64,000 bases of DNA from Chrysoperla carnea (GCF_905475395.1 NC_058339.1:57669172-57733171), one strand, 5' to 3'; numbered from the stretch's first letter, positions 1 through 12,544 are shown. Translations and numbers: made by a program. Notes: generated from the letters alone by a model not told the origin.

Positions 1-21
1 TATAATGTAATTTTATAATTT

Positions 22-380
22 TCGCTCTCACGGTAAAACGAAAAAATGTCTCAAACAAAAGTTGTATTTTTTTAAGGTAGAACAAACTTTTGTTCTATCT
101 CTAATGGCTTACAAGACCCAATTGACCTATGTTGCTCATTTACGAACTTTACGTCACTTTTTATGTCTTCAGCACGCTATAAAATATATTTCAGCTTGAT
201 ATCTCTTTTCATTTTGAGTTATCGTGCTTACGGAAAAACATTCAGACAAGCGGCAATGGATTAATTAGATAATTTTATAAACACCTATACCAAAATTATG
301 TAGCATCAATATTTTTAAGCATTACAAAGTTGGTACAAAGTTGGTTCAAATGAAAGTATTCGTCGTGAGGAATGCGAGTA
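22..380 (-). repeat. R1 interspersed repeat, copy 1
   Basis: Shares with the other R1 copies the blocks acaaaagtt, ttttgttctatctctaa, ttgctcatttacgaact, tgagttatcgtg and the aacacctataccaaaatt segment. R1 has no visible inverted termini or coding capacity and its class is unknown. Other copies are at 9947, 45636, 51324 and 62080, with fragments at 45243 and 55600. Confidence 0.7.
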
Positions 381-1180
381 CATATTTTTATTGTTTTCCA
401 ACTGAAACTATCTTCAAAACTAGTCAGATTAAAATTTTGGGGAAAATATAGATACCATTTCTACTTTATAGGAAATCAAAACAAAAATCGTATTCCTACT
501 TTAAACGTAACCTTTTATGGAGTAATTTTTTAATGTGAGTAAGTAAGAATGTCTCCAAATGTATCGTATAATATATCAAATAAAAGTGCTCGTTATTAGG
601 AATAAAAATATCAATCTAAGCAATTATGGGTGATGGTGGTGAAACTTTTCGAACCTAATTCGTAAATGTTCAGTTTGATGGTTTAAAAAGTTAGTTTAAC
701 CAACTCTTGAACCAGACATTCTTAGACCAAATTATTTTAAAGGTTATTCATCATACAATGTCTATATTTGGAAACCAATCATTTATAGAATCGGTATCAA
801 AAAATATATTTTATAATTGATATTTTCGTGAGTACATGCTAGACAAATAAAAGCAATTTTATAATAAAATCAAAAACAATTCAACGTATTTTCTGCATTC
901 CTAGAAGTAAAGTGCACTTTTATGTACATTATTTTTATTATTATGAAATAACCAGGAATTCAATTAATCATATATAAAAAAGATTCGTTATCTCCTGATC
1001 TCCATCACTGAAATCATATTTCTCCCGCATAATATATTTCTTATTCTTATTTCATTTTTATTGAAGTAAGTTTTAGGTCTCTTAGTTTTTGAAAACATAT
1101 AATATCTGCATAAAAGAGTTATAAGGAGGACTAGAACTCAAGGAAGAAATTTGAAAATTCTGAAAAAATTGGGACAAAAT

Positions 1181-1215
<35 letters not shown>

Positions 1216-1383
1216 ATTCCTAAAATTTCGGCATAAAAAGGGGATAAGTAGCAGGGTAGTTGACAACAGCCAATGACATATCTTTTACACTAGCCTTACC
1301 TAATTCTGTGTCACAAAAACTGAACTTTTTTATCCATTCTAGATGTCATAGCTATCCTTATATTTTTGCGTTTATTTTGACTA
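381..1383. other. AT-rich sequence, nothing recognised
   Basis: No exon, RNA or element is recognised. It includes a run of 30 A residues at 1185-1214, possibly an old retroposed tail. Confidence 0.5.
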
Positions 1384-1764
1384 TAATACGAAGGTATGGA
1401 AAAAAAGTTCGAAATAAAAATGTAGATATCAAAACATTCTATAAAATTATTTCTAATTACTTTTGACGTATTTGCAATAGAAATCGAGATATTTGCTATA
1501 AACAAATTTAATTTATAGCTCAGCCTCATAAAAAAAATCCCTTCTCGCTACCATGTATAGAACTGAAAAACGTGATTTCGGGGGGTTTTTCTGATTTTTA
1601 GGGGTGAAACTTTTTAGTATTTTATGCGACTGAGCTATAAATTAGATTTTATTATTGCAAATATCTCGGTTTCTATTGCAAATACGTCAAAAGTGATTAG
1701 AAATGATTTTATAGACCATTTCGATATCTACATTTTTTTTTTAATTTCCACACCCTCGTATAAT
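1384..1764. repeat. Fold-back repeat FB1
   Basis: Arms 1384-1530 and 1623-1764 are diverged reverse complements (shared blocks gacgtatttgcaatagaaa and atgtagatatc) around a spacer of about 92 bp. Open frames on both strands here are by-products. Confidence 0.7.
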
Positions 1765-2653
1765 TTGGAGATATTTTCAAAAAAGTGATTTTGGGGTTAG
1801 TTTTTAATGTTTTTCTACTCCCTAAATAGAATGCAATATTTTTCAACCATGTATATTTCAAATTTATGTCAAAACGAACTGTATATTTAAAAATGCAGGT
1901 TTCCGTTTTGATGCTAGTTTAAATCTTGGAAAAACATATTTAAATCAGGCACCAATAAAAACTTTTTCTTTCGCTGTTGATTTTGGTTAAATTGCATAAG
2001 TCTATATTTTTGGGGGAAATATGACTTAAATTATAGGAATTGTTTTCTACGTATAACAGTCACATGTTATTTTTATTTTTATGATTTGAAAACAACTTAA
2101 TTGAATTTCACTATACGAAAAAAAAACTACTAATAACATGTCAGCTAATCATTCGTATGGTGTAAGTAAATTGGGCACTAGATTTGCAAGCTATAAGCTT
2201 AGCTTCCCATGATACTGATACTCCTATTTTCACATACAATGAAAACATAAATATAAAGATAAACATTCTTCAATTTTTATTTCCCAATAATTTAATTGGT
2301 ATACTTAAACTATTTTATAGTTAATGAAGACAAGCGGAAACAAGCTTTGAAAACATAGTATTATCCGCGACAGAAAAGCTTGTTGTACCTAAGTATAAAA
2401 TATTCAAACATTTGATAGTCATGTGATAATATTAATGAGCAATATGATCTATAATCACACAAGCAGACATAAATTTTGTCGCAGAAATATGAGTCTTTTT
2501 TTCGAAAAGTTTTGGGCGGAATAAATCGGAATATGATCATAAAATTGCTTCAGCACGCCAAGTTTTCGAGGAATTCAACTCTAAATATGGAAAAAATTCT
2601 CATATATTCGAAATCGTGTAACATTGGAACGTAGTAATAATATACACGATGTC
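1765..2653. other. AT-rich sequence, nothing recognised
   Basis: No supported feature on either strand. Confidence 0.5.
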
Positions 2654-2915
2654 GATTTACATCTAGGCATATAAGTATAACGAGTATGACAGAGTACATG
2701 CGTTATGCAATGCATCTAAGTAAGAGGTATTGTAGGTGTTATATGAAACTGCAAAAGTGGCTTGTATCGTGGCTTTAAGCTATACGACAGTTCTTCTGTT
2801 GTGTGTCTGCAGAGAGTGGGGGTCAACATATTTATATAATACCTCTCACTTAGATGCATTGATTAACGCGTGTATTCTGTCATACTCGTGATAGTTGTAT
2901 GCCTAGATGTAAATC
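2654..2915. mobile_element. Palindromic MITE-like element FB2
   Basis: Terminal inverted repeats of about 85 bp (2654-2738 and 2835-2915) begin gatttacatctaggcata and share gagtatgacaga and atgcatctaagt. A target duplication is not clear. Confidence 0.7.
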
Positions 2916-2954
2916 AAACATTATCTTATCTTATATATTTAAACGAGCAATTCT

Positions 2955-2955
<1 letters not shown>

Positions 2956-2988
<33 letters not shown>
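2956..2988. repeat. (TA)n microsatellite
   Basis: About 16 uninterrupted ta units directly after FB2. Confidence 0.95.
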
Positions 2989-2989
<1 letters not shown>

Positions 2990-3249
2990 GATCTTGGAAA
3001 TGGCTCCAACGATTTTCATGAAAATGAGTATGTAGGGGTTTTTTGGGGCGATAAGTCGATCTAACAAGGTTTCATTTTAAAAAAACGTCGTTTTATTCGT
3101 ATTTCCATGAAAAACTGAAACATACATCGCAAAATATGACTCTTCCTGACATCTATTGGTGTATATCGTAGTTAATGAAATAAATACATTACCGGGACAT
3201 ATTTAAAACGGTCTTCTATTAGTGATAAAATTTGTGTCTTTTTAAGAAT

Positions 3250-3266
3250 ACCGAGCAAAGCTCGGT
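3250..3266. other. Hairpin resembling the 3' end of a Helitron-like repeat
   Basis: accgagcaaagctcggt forms a 7-bp stem with a 3-base loop, followed by catccagatatt. Similar hairpins end interspersed repeats in many arthropods. No CTRR terminus follows, so the class is uncertain. Confidence 0.4.
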
Positions 3267-4378
3267 CATCCAGATATTGTATATATAATCCTGTGCATGT
3301 ATAATAGTTATAAATATAATATATACTGAAATTCTAATACAAATCATATGATTAAAATCATATTGAAAAGGAAAAAGATAAGTGAATTAATAATATAAGA
3401 GAAGGGGTAAAGACCCAGAATTTTTATTTCCATATGGGATAAAAAAAGTGTAGAGTAATGGTCAAAATAAGGCAAAGAAAATTAATAAACTAGGCGTATT
3501 TACAAATTTTCATTGCCGAATTCGAATTCAACAATCCAAAAGCTATAAAAATGTTGCAAATTAAACTGCAACATAAGTTTCCATTTTCTCCAAAATTATA
3601 CAAGATAAAAGGGTGAAAATGTAGGTTGCTTCAAATACTTAGCCTATTAATTCTAATATCCAACCTGTCGGATAATATGTCTATTTTATTTGTCATAAAT
3701 GTTTTTGCTTTTTAAACTTATCTAATTTATAAAACAAGGTCTGGAATTCGGTTGAACTGGTCTATTTTAAAAAACTTTTGGTCTTTGTTTGGCTTGAGTT
3801 GGATTTATTGCCTCTTAATCGCTAACAAACTTATAAAAAAAAAAGAAAAGATTTTGGTATCATTTTGTTTATAGCAGATAAATTAATAAAACTCGTGTCC
3901 ATGTTACGTACGTATTCCATGCAATAAACCACCCACCACTTGATATAACAACGATAAATACACACTCCAAATCAAGCACTTTTTTTTTCGTATCAAACTA
4001 AAATTATTACCATGATTTTATTTCCGTTGATTATTAAACTATTGTAACCCTTCTTTATATATTGAATGCTTTTTTAGGAAGCTGTAGACAAATTCCAGGA
4101 CCTTATTTTATTCTTTTTCATTTATTAGTTCAAAGTGCTTATTGATATAATGGTGCTTTACCAGCAAAGGGAGACAATCGAAAAACAGAAGGAAAATTTT
4201 AAGTTATACTCCCGTATATAAAATATTACCAAATTTACACACAGGAGCGTTTTTTTTTTGAAAATGAATAAAAAAAATAGAAACAAACCGGCAAAAATTA
4301 ATAAAATTAAGGCCGCAGTAAGGCGTGAAAACTTAAGTAAAATGGAAATACTGACGGCTCTACATAATCTATATGTAA
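3267..4378. other. AT-rich sequence, nothing recognised
   Basis: No supported feature. Confidence 0.5.
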
Positions 4379-4867
4379 TCCTTACTTAATATTATAAGTG
4401 CGGAAATAGATCTGTCTGTCTGTGTGTGTTACGCATTCACGTCTAAACTACTGAACCGATTAAAATGAAATTTGGCACTGAAATAGTCTAGAAAGAAAGA
4501 AAGGACATAGGTTACTTTTAATGCAAAAAATAATAATAAAGGTTTCTGAAAATATTACCCCAAATGGGAAAAATATGGGATGCAAATTTTTGTTTGATGA
4601 AGTCGGCCAAAAAGCTTACGGCCCAGAAAATAACAATATAGAAGAAATACAGAAAATTACGGATTCATTACAAAATATGAAACCGAAATGAACATAATAA
4701 CGCAAAATAGATGTTCATTTCGAAAGGTGAAAGTACCAATTTAAGGAAATTCACGAAATTGTGAACAAAAGGAATATATGTGACGGCATATGAAGTGAAG
4801 GTTATAACACAATAACCTTTGTATTAAAAATTGAAGAAACCCAGCGAAGCTGGTAGTTCACAGCTAG
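4379..4867 (+). mobile_element. Non-autonomous Helitron, complete
   Basis: Starts TCCTTACTTAATATTATAAG after a host A and ends in CTAG before a host T, the Helitron insertion pattern. Ten bases before CTAG is the hairpin ccagcgaagctgg. The 5' part has the gtctgtctgtgtgtgttacg and actgaaccgatt blocks common in arthropod Helitrons. It has no Rep/helicase, so it is non-autonomous. Confidence 0.75.
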
Positions 4868-6032
4868 TTCATTTATATCTTTATTTTCGTCGAGCTCCAA
4901 AAAATTTACTTAAACATAAAATGAGCCTGTTAAAGCAGTCGTCCGGTGGAAGTTCAGGTGAAAGAGAGATGAAGAAGATGTTTTTAGAATAACTATTTTT
5001 TAGTAAAGTAGCGAAGTTTTCATGTGTACTTCACCTCAGATTATGTGGTTTACATAAGCTTAGTAGATTCAATTTAATACAGGAAATTCAAATTTTTCGT
5101 AATTTGAAAAAACAATTATGTTTATATGAACCGTTCTTTCTTCATATATATGTAATAAATAAGAGAGTTTATTAAATTAAGTCTAAAGTTTTTAACGCTT
5201 AGAGATATTTTTGGTCGAACCAAAACTTGCGCTTGGCCGTTATTTAAAAAATGTATATAAAAACAACGTCTTTCGTCTTTTTGCACGAAATATTTACGTA
5301 CCTATCTGACTCTGACTTAACTTAGATACAAAGTTTTCACGTTCAAAAAAACTAACTTATATAAAAACCATGTTAATTATTATACTTCCATTCTTTGTTT
5401 AAACGAAATTTTAAAAACGAAAATTTTGTTTAAATTTTTTTTGTCGCCGCAAGTTTACCTGCTAAGTTTCAGCTCGATTGGATCACGGGAATAGGGCTTA
5501 AATCGAGCCGACGTTTTTACGACACTGTGATCTAAAAGAAAGGGAGAAAAGGAAGCGAAAAATATAACAATTTTACTAAAGTTGATACGTTAGTCGCAAT
5601 TTTGTACTGGGAGAGATTAAAATGAATTTGCTTGGTGAAACGTATAGCGGGTGTTCAAGTATTGTTTAGTTCAAATTTAATTGAACTAAGAGTCCATGTA
5701 AGGTAAGTATGTAGTATATACCTACATTACATTATATTGCATAAAAATGTACTCAAATTCATCATGCAACCAATGTAATTTAATTTTGCGTTCATTATTT
5801 TCCCTGATTATGGTCGCTATACACATTTACTAAATATGAAAGTCGACTGTTTACAAGAATGAAGTATTTAGGTACAGATTGGTACGCTAAAAATAAAAAT
5901 AAAAAATATTTGTTCATTAGATAAAATTCTAGCAAATATATATTTTTGAATGATTAATTGGCTTGAATGAGTGGCTGATTTTCGCGAATGTCCGGATATA
6001 ATTCGTTAAAACAAAATTATCGTTTAAATATA
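4868..6032. other. AT-rich sequence with a possible repeat fragment
   Basis: Near 5460-5530 a less AT-rich stretch (aagtttcagctcgattgga) looks like an interspersed repeat fragment. Nothing else is recognised. Confidence 0.4.
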
Positions 6033-6097
6033 TCCCCTTCAGGACCCACAATAAAAATAATTTAGCTAAATATTTTTATTGTGGGTCCTGAAGGGGA
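6033..6097. repeat. Perfect 26-bp-stem hairpin FB3
   Basis: Twenty-six bases starting tccccttcaggacccacaat pair without mismatch with the downstream arm across a 13-base AT-rich loop containing the palindrome tagcta. Confidence 0.9.
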
Positions 6098-6872
6098 AAT
6101 ATTTTAACAAAATGAATAATACAGCCCACAGAAATGCTCATTTTGATTTGAATAAAATCGTGTAACAAATAAATCGAAGCAGTAATAGCTCGATGAATTT
6201 TCATCAAATCAGCCTGATGACACCTTACAATACCAACGTAATTCGACTCATGGCTTCAAATTTAATGTCAGTGCCTCTAAATCAATCATGCTGAAAGGTG
6301 GTTTTTCTTAAAATATACGTGGGCGATCCTTTCCACAACTTATATTGTCTTGACCATAGGCAACTGGTGTAAAGTATGTCTCTATTTTGGCCATCGGAGT
6401 AAGTAGAAAAGATACTCTTCTTTTGTTAAAATTGGATTAAAATATTGATGGACTAACCTGTATACCTAGGGTATGTGAACGTATATAGTATGTTGTATGC
6501 ATATAAACTATATTGTTGCTACTTCGTGTGGCTCCTGCCTTATCGGTTTGCATCGATAAATTCAACGTGCCAACACTAATACACATGTATAGAAAACTTG
6601 GTGACAAGAAGCTTCATGTGTGTGGTTTTGATATATCATTTATGGGAGCTCTTGCATGAGAAAATGCGTCGTGTTCTTTCGAGATAATTGAGTCGTAGCA
6701 ATGTTGTTTTTTTCACCACGTGTTAGAGTAAATATACACAGTGTACACTAAAACGTACGCATACCATTAAAAGAATGACTTGTTTATAAAAAAGTTGCCA
6801 AATTATCTAAAAATTATACTTAAAATATTTTGATTTTGCAATGCAAAATGATACTTTTGTTTTATTATTTTA
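6098..6872. other. AT-rich sequence, nothing recognised
   Basis: No supported feature. Confidence 0.5.
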
Positions 6873-7390
6873 CTAGCTCTCCCCGACAGAATTTGTCCTG
6901 TCTTAACTATGAATATTCAATTCGATATCGATACCTCTAGATAAACTTCGCTTCACTTTTTATTTATTTCTAACTACTTATTGATCAGAGATTATTAATC
7001 TTCATCAACCAGTAGCTCCACTTCTATGTTTATGCCCGCCCGCTAAGTCTGATAAGCCCACTCGCAAGCCCTCGGCTTGACTGCAGTCTTTGGAAGTGGA
7101 GCTCGCTGCGCTCCTACATAGCTCTAATAAATACCAATTCACAATACCTGAATAATAATAAATACTACCTCAAAACTATTCAAATACCTGTTCACAATTC
7201 AAGATAAATATGGTGGGAATAAATAGATAAGTAAGTACATAATAAGGTAATATAATGCATTATTTTTATGCGTTTCCACCATTTCTTACATTTGAGATCT
7301 TTTTCTTAAATTTTCTAATGTTCCGCTCAACTTTCTTTTACGCGTGATTTGATGGCCAGAGGAAATAGGGGTTCATTTTTTATATATAGA
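6873..7390 (-). mobile_element. Non-autonomous Helitron, complete
   Basis: On the minus strand it starts TCTATATATAAAAAATGAAC after A and ends ggggagagCTAG before T. A hairpin (gacag/ctgtc stem with an 8-base loop) stands just upstream of the end. Internal blocks resemble known arthropod Helitron 5' regions (catcaaatcacgcg). It is non-coding. Confidence 0.7.
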
Positions 7391-8676
7391 TAAGTAAATT
7401 TCCGGTATTTTTATATAGATATGTTATTTATTAATTTTCGGTGGGTAATGTTTATCTTAAAATCCAAAATCTATTTTTCAATAAACTAATATAAATAAAA
7501 GGGCAAAGTATGCGCTGTGCATTCCTCATGCAAGAGCTCGCTGAAGCAGTCAATTATAAATTTTTTAATAAGTAGTTAAAAAAATATCTTTTAATTTTTA
7601 TACATTTTTAATGAAAACGCTGTTCTATAATTCTGGGCCAGATATAATTCAAAAATTTGTTTTCGTAAATAAATTGATGCCAATTTTATAACGAAAAATA
7701 AGTATGGAATCACTATTACATTGTCAAAGAATGTTATAAAAAATACTTTTAAAGGGCTAGCGTTTATTGAACTAAAATGTAAAAAATTATTCTTCTTATG
7801 AGTCTTACCCACTTTTAAGCTCTATATATACCTGTCTCTTAATGTTTTTAAAATTTTTCATTGCAACTAAAATATAATATGATGGAAGCGATGCGAAAAG
7901 CAGGTCATACTTACCATAAAAATGCATCTATACGATTTATATAAATATGCATTCAAAATTTCAGCTCCTTCGGAAATCGGGAAGTGGGCGAAATGTTTAT
8001 AATTCCAGGACATGCAAGTGTCTAACCTTTAAATATTAAATATATAGTAAATTTAAAATGACCCCTACGATCATGATAAAACAATCATTTATCATCGGAT
8101 ATCTCCCTAAAATAATTTTTATACTGGTCAATTTTCTATACAATTCCCTTATATATTCCAATAAGTACTAATTAACATTTAATAAGTCTTCACCAAAAGG
8201 ATTCAGAGGTATAAGAGGGAATGAACATGATTGATGTAAGCTAAACGTTTCACTTCCTCCATCATGTTATTCTTAACATTAAGGGTAAGGTATATATGAC
8301 AAATAACATGTAAATGTTATGTTTAACCTACCTTTTTTATACGTGTACCTACATAACAAACTATATTATTTTTATCGATAACGTGCATGGGTCATTAACA
8401 TCATTATAATAATTTTTTTTTAAATTCTTTGTTAAAAAATGTTGTTTGTTTGTAATTGCATATTCATTACTAGTTTATTGACTATCCCTTCTCTAGTAGA
8501 TCTAGAGAGGGGAAATATGGAAAATTTTTAACATAAAAAGTAAAGACGATATGAACTACTAGTCCAATGAAACATTTAGGTACTCAAATTCTGAAACGAG
8601 TTGTTTCCAAACATAAATTTTAAGTATTATTAATTTTTTCGTTTCTTAATTTGAGAAACTTCATTGTATGTTGAAA
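7391..8676. other. AT-rich sequence, nothing recognised
   Basis: No supported feature. A 73-codon minus-strand frame at 7591-7812 has no domain or coding signature. Confidence 0.5.
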
Positions 8677-8960
8677 TCCTTTCGCTATATATTATAAATG
8701 TGAAAGTAAGAATGTTTGTTTATTTGTTTGTTTGATTGTTACGCTTTCACGCAAAAACCAGCGAATTGATTTAAATGAAACTGTACAACAATATAGCACA
8801 TACATTAGAATAACAAATAAGCTATAGTTTAAAAAGATATATTCTTAAAAAAATAGTAAAAAAAATGAAATTTGTCCTGACATTTTATTGCTCCATCTAT
8901 GATCATCAGTTTAAACTATAAATTAAAGATCTGCAAAAATTTATTGTTGTGAAAAAAATA
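8677..8960 (+). mobile_element. Helitron 5' fragment
   Basis: Starts TCCTTTCGCTATATATTATA after A and shares with the complete element at 61005-61487 the blocks aaatgtgaaagtaag, gtttgattgtt, cgctttcacg and aatgaaactgta. Its hairpin and CTAG end were not found; a fold-back repeat follows. Confidence 0.6.
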
Positions 8961-9412
8961 CGCTATGCTTCCGCTATTTATATGATTTCCAAATACATAG
9001 AAAAATGTTGAAAACAATGATAAAAAATATAATACTAAATACATATCGATTTTCTAGTTTTTTCTTAAACAATTTAAAAAATAATTAATTTGTGTTATTT
9101 GTCAAAATATTTCAATTAAAATAAAACTTTTTTTTGTTTTTGACAATCCTTAATAACTTATTAAACTTCTTTTATATCAATTCACCAATTAATTAATTCA
9201 AAAACAGTATAAGAAATTCTGAAAAAAAAAAAAAAAATTTTTCATAATTGTTATATTTTGACAAATAACACAAATGAATTATTTTTTAAATTGTTTACAA
9301 AGAAACTAGAAGATTGATATGTATTTAAAAATTATAGTTTTTATCATGGTTTTAAGAATTTTCTATGTATAAATTGTTTGTAAAATTGCATATAAATAGT
9401 GGTAGCATAGCG
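8961..9412. repeat. Fold-back repeat FB4
   Basis: Arms 8961-9115 and 9243-9412 are diverged reverse complements, sharing cgctatgct, aatttgtgttatttgtcaaa and acaatttaaaaaataatt. Confidence 0.7.
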
Positions 9413-9946
9413 GATATTCCTCAAAGTATAAAGATGAACTAATATCCGAAACATATGTCTTGTAAAAATAAAAAAGTTTTAAGGGGAAAAAGCTGAGATT
9501 ATTTATTTAAATATTTCAACATAAGTAAAGTTATAAATTTTTAAGTTGTAAAAATCGTGTAATATAATTAAACTTATTGTCGGCGTAGAAATTTTCACCT
9601 GAAAAATATAAAAATCGGTTAAATTTGACGAAAAATCGAAGTCGTATAAACGAAGGTCGATATCCTGGATCAATTTTAAATTTGACATGAAATTGATTAT
9701 TTAAATATTTTCGGCGGCACTACCATTAAAAATTTAAAATTATTTATTACTTAGATGATACTTACATCTTTCATTATTTAAGGTAATTTAGATCCAACAT
9801 TCAGCTTATTTGACAATTAAATGAGTTAAATATCCTGAAGAATCTCCAAAATAAAAGTTTTTCGTACAGGATTTTTGCAAATATTTAATTGCACATTAAA
9901 TTTTTTTTTGCAATATTACTAATACAGTCTGTGTATAACTACAAAC
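9413..9946. other. AT-rich sequence, nothing recognised
   Basis: No supported feature. Confidence 0.5.
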
Positions 9947-10425
9947 AAGTGAAAACAAACAATTGACTGAGTTAATTGTTGAAATACCATGTATAGACAG
10001 TGTTCATTACTCTATCAGATTACACATACATAACTAATATTCCCTTCTAATACATACTATAATATTTACGCCTAATTTGCGCCCTGACGCTTTTTTTTAT
10101 AAGGAATATTTTTTACATTTAAACTTTTGTTCTATCGCTAACGGTTTACAAGATGGGTCTTACGCACCCAAGACCCAATTGCCCTATGTTGCTCATTTAT
10201 GAACTCGACCTCACTTTTTACTTCCTGAGTACGTTCTAAAAATTTCAGTTATATATCTTCTTTCATTTTTGAGTTATCGCGTTCACAGACGGAAGGACAA
10301 CCGAAAGTGGACCAATTAAGTGATTTTATGAACACCTATACCAAATTTTTGTTGGTTGCATCAAAATCTTTAAGCGTTACAAACTTGGGACTAAACTTCG
10401 TATACCTTGTATATTAGGTACATAT
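9947..10425 (-). repeat. R1 interspersed repeat, copy 2
   Basis: A near full-length copy. It has the 3' block aagtgaaaacaaacaattga, the ttttgttctatcgctaacgg block, the tgagttatcgcg block and the 5' part ending ccttgtatat. Confidence 0.75.
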
Positions 10426-10563
10426 ACACATGATATATTAAAAATTCGAATCAACAACGAGATAAAATATACTTGTATGTCTGTAATTGAATTACGTTTG
10501 AATAATTTATATCTAAAGTATTTCGATTTGAATAACTAATAAATTGACTGTCATTTGTTTCAG

Positions 10564-10629
10564 GTTTATGGCTGTCACATGAATGTGATGGCATCATTTA
10601 CAGTATTACCCTATTGAGTTTACAATTAA
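10564..10629 (+). CDS. Candidate 66-bp internal exon of an unidentified gene
   Basis: A good acceptor (pyrimidine-rich, ...tttgtttcag) and a consensus donor (gtaagt) frame 66 bases. One frame is open throughout and reads LWLSHECDGIIYS followed by a hydrophobic run. If the upstream exon ends in G, the first codons read GLW, as in claudin/PMP22-like proteins, but this is speculative. No neighbouring exon was found. It could be chance. Confidence 0.25.
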
Positions 10630-11647
10630 GTAAGTATAACTATTTTTTATGTCTTGTTTTTTTTCTTAATAAAGCAATAATTACATGATTTCCATGATAA
10701 ATGGAGATTCGCACAAAACTGGACCAATCGCTCTTGAGCATTTTTTTGTGTGTTATTTTATTCAATGCAAAATTAACAGGATTAAAACAGGACTACAGGA
10801 ACTTTTTGCTAACAAAATTTCGTAACTCAAAACATTTTATGAACTCCGTTGCCCCTTAATTCTAACTTTAGGCATTAAAAAGAAATCTTGTATAAATTTT
10901 AACGTTTTCCTAAACTACCATCCCTAAATTGTTGAAACTTGTTCTATTGAATATATTTCAAGGAAAATATTTTTCAATACCTAATTCTACCACGAACGAA
11001 GAAAATGTTTTCATCACAACTTAACAAATAATAATTCAAAGCCAAAAATCGACTATTTGAATAAATCAATGACAAAAAATAAATTGTTTCTATTTATCTA
11101 TTTATTGATCTTGTCTCCTGAATAACTACTTCCTTGTTGAGTATTGTAATTTTGAAAAATTACTATGTTGAGATTCCATCGAAAATATAACTATTTCTTG
11201 GTTTCTAGAAAGAGACGCTTCTGTCTGCCGTCGTAAGAGCCTAGGTGCCGGCTAAGTACAAAATAACTTTTTTTTAAATAATTTGTCATAAATTTTAAAT
11301 TAGTTATTTATTTAATTTTTTTATTTGTTTGCTCATGTTTTAAAGTTTGTAAACAAATAATTATTCACTGTGTATTGTACACAGTTTTCTGGTACAGTAT
11401 AGATAAAAATTATATCTTATTTCACTGCGCATCAAGTTCATATACTCTTACTGCGCATCTAACCACTTAATAACCTTTGTGTTTAGGACGAGAATGTACG
11501 TATCTCGCATAACTCAAAAATTATTAGCCAAAGTACCTCGAAGTGTGTTGACGTTGTAGATTGGAACATCTGATGCATCTTCTCTGCGGAGGTCCATCGG
11601 AAGATTTGTAACATTCAAATCATGTCTCAATATGAGTGCACTTTTCC
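10630..11647. other. AT-rich sequence, nothing recognised
   Basis: No supported feature. The stretch after about 11480 is less AT-rich and may belong to the decayed transposon that follows. Confidence 0.45.
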
Positions 11648-11772
11648 GTTTACCATTGAACGAACTGCCGGTACTTTGCATGGTCCTCTGGTTAGAGATC
11701 TTGTGTAAGCTGAATTTTGTACGAATAATGGCGGAGATCTTTCACCAAAATTCGCTGCTTAGTGCTTCGTGA
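11648..11772 (-). pseudogene. Mariner-like transposase fragment
   Basis: One minus-strand frame reads RSTKQRILVKDLRHYSYKIQ followed by LTQDL, a stop codon, then PEDHAKYRQFVQW. This matches the boundary of the helix-turn-helix and DDE regions in insect mariner-like transposases (the YKIQLxQxLxPxDH pattern). A single internal stop replaces a conserved residue and neither the catalytic DDE region nor the N-terminus is recognisable. It is a dead fragment. The assignment rests on motif recognition. Confidence 0.6.
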
Positions 11773-12188
11773 AATTTGAAGTTGTTAAAACGATTCCGGA
11801 TTAATGTTTTGGAGTTTGAGGCGACATACTCGTTAACATCAAAAATTTTTTCAAAAGACCGACTGATACATCGACGCAAATAAGCTTTCATCAAATTTCT
11901 GATACTTGAAGCGCCCTTTTTTTATTGAAAATCCCGCGTTGGTTTCGAGCTGTCTCAGCGTAATTTTTCCCAATTTGTTTAGTGTGTTTTCACTATTCTA
12001 ACGCGTTAGTCTTTTGTGTAGTGTTCTGTTTTTAAAAATCGGAATAATCTTAGGTAACAGCTGTCAAATGTAAGAGTTGCCACTTGCACGAGTGCATTAT
12101 TTTTGAAACACTCTTTACTTTGAGTACAAAATGTGCAATTGTAAGCTTCTCTTGTGTATCGCAAATTAAAAAAATTTACAAAAAAATA
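11773..12188. other. Possibly decayed transposon flank
   Basis: A less AT-rich stretch upstream of the transposase fragment (to about 11930), then ordinary AT-rich sequence. No frame is convincing. Confidence 0.35.
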
Positions 12189-12440
12189 TTAACTTTGACT
12201 ATCCCCGGTTGGTAAAAGCCTACAAGGAAGTACTATGGAGTTCACATAAGAATTTTTCGATGTATTATTATAAAATATACCTATATATAGATGTATGAAG
12301 TTCTTGTACGTTGGTTCGGTTAGCCCATGTGGGCTGTTTTCATTATCATTAAAATGAAATTCCTTAACATAATTTAACAGTTCGTGATTTGATTCGATGC
12401 CAAACACCCGAAGGCCGTAAAGTAAACTACAGGCGTGCAT
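12189..12440 (-). CDS. Unidentified 83-codon frame, possible exon
   Basis: The first 20 residues contain LLYGLRVFGIESN, which resembles the strand-loop-strand of class I methyltransferases ending in the acidic ribose-binding residue, as in METTL25-like proteins. The downstream half (ENSPHGLTEP) looks less biased. Splice sites are weak and no partner exons were found. It may be a host exon or chance. Confidence 0.2.
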   Translation of the reverse strand: MHACSLLYGLRVFGIESNHELLNYVKEFHFNDNENSPHGLTEPTYKNFIHLYIGIFYNNTSKNSYVNSIVLPCRLLPTGDSQS

Positions 12441-12544
12441 ATTACATGCTTCGTGTATTGATAATAATAGAAATTAGATGTAATATTATTTGTTATCATC
12501 TTCCATTCCCTTCCATTCGTTTGTTGTTCACTCTTATTGTTTGT

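Noticed and set aside
1185..1214. Poly(A) run as evidence for a retroposed gene
   Set aside because: No recognisable gene or target duplication upstream of it.
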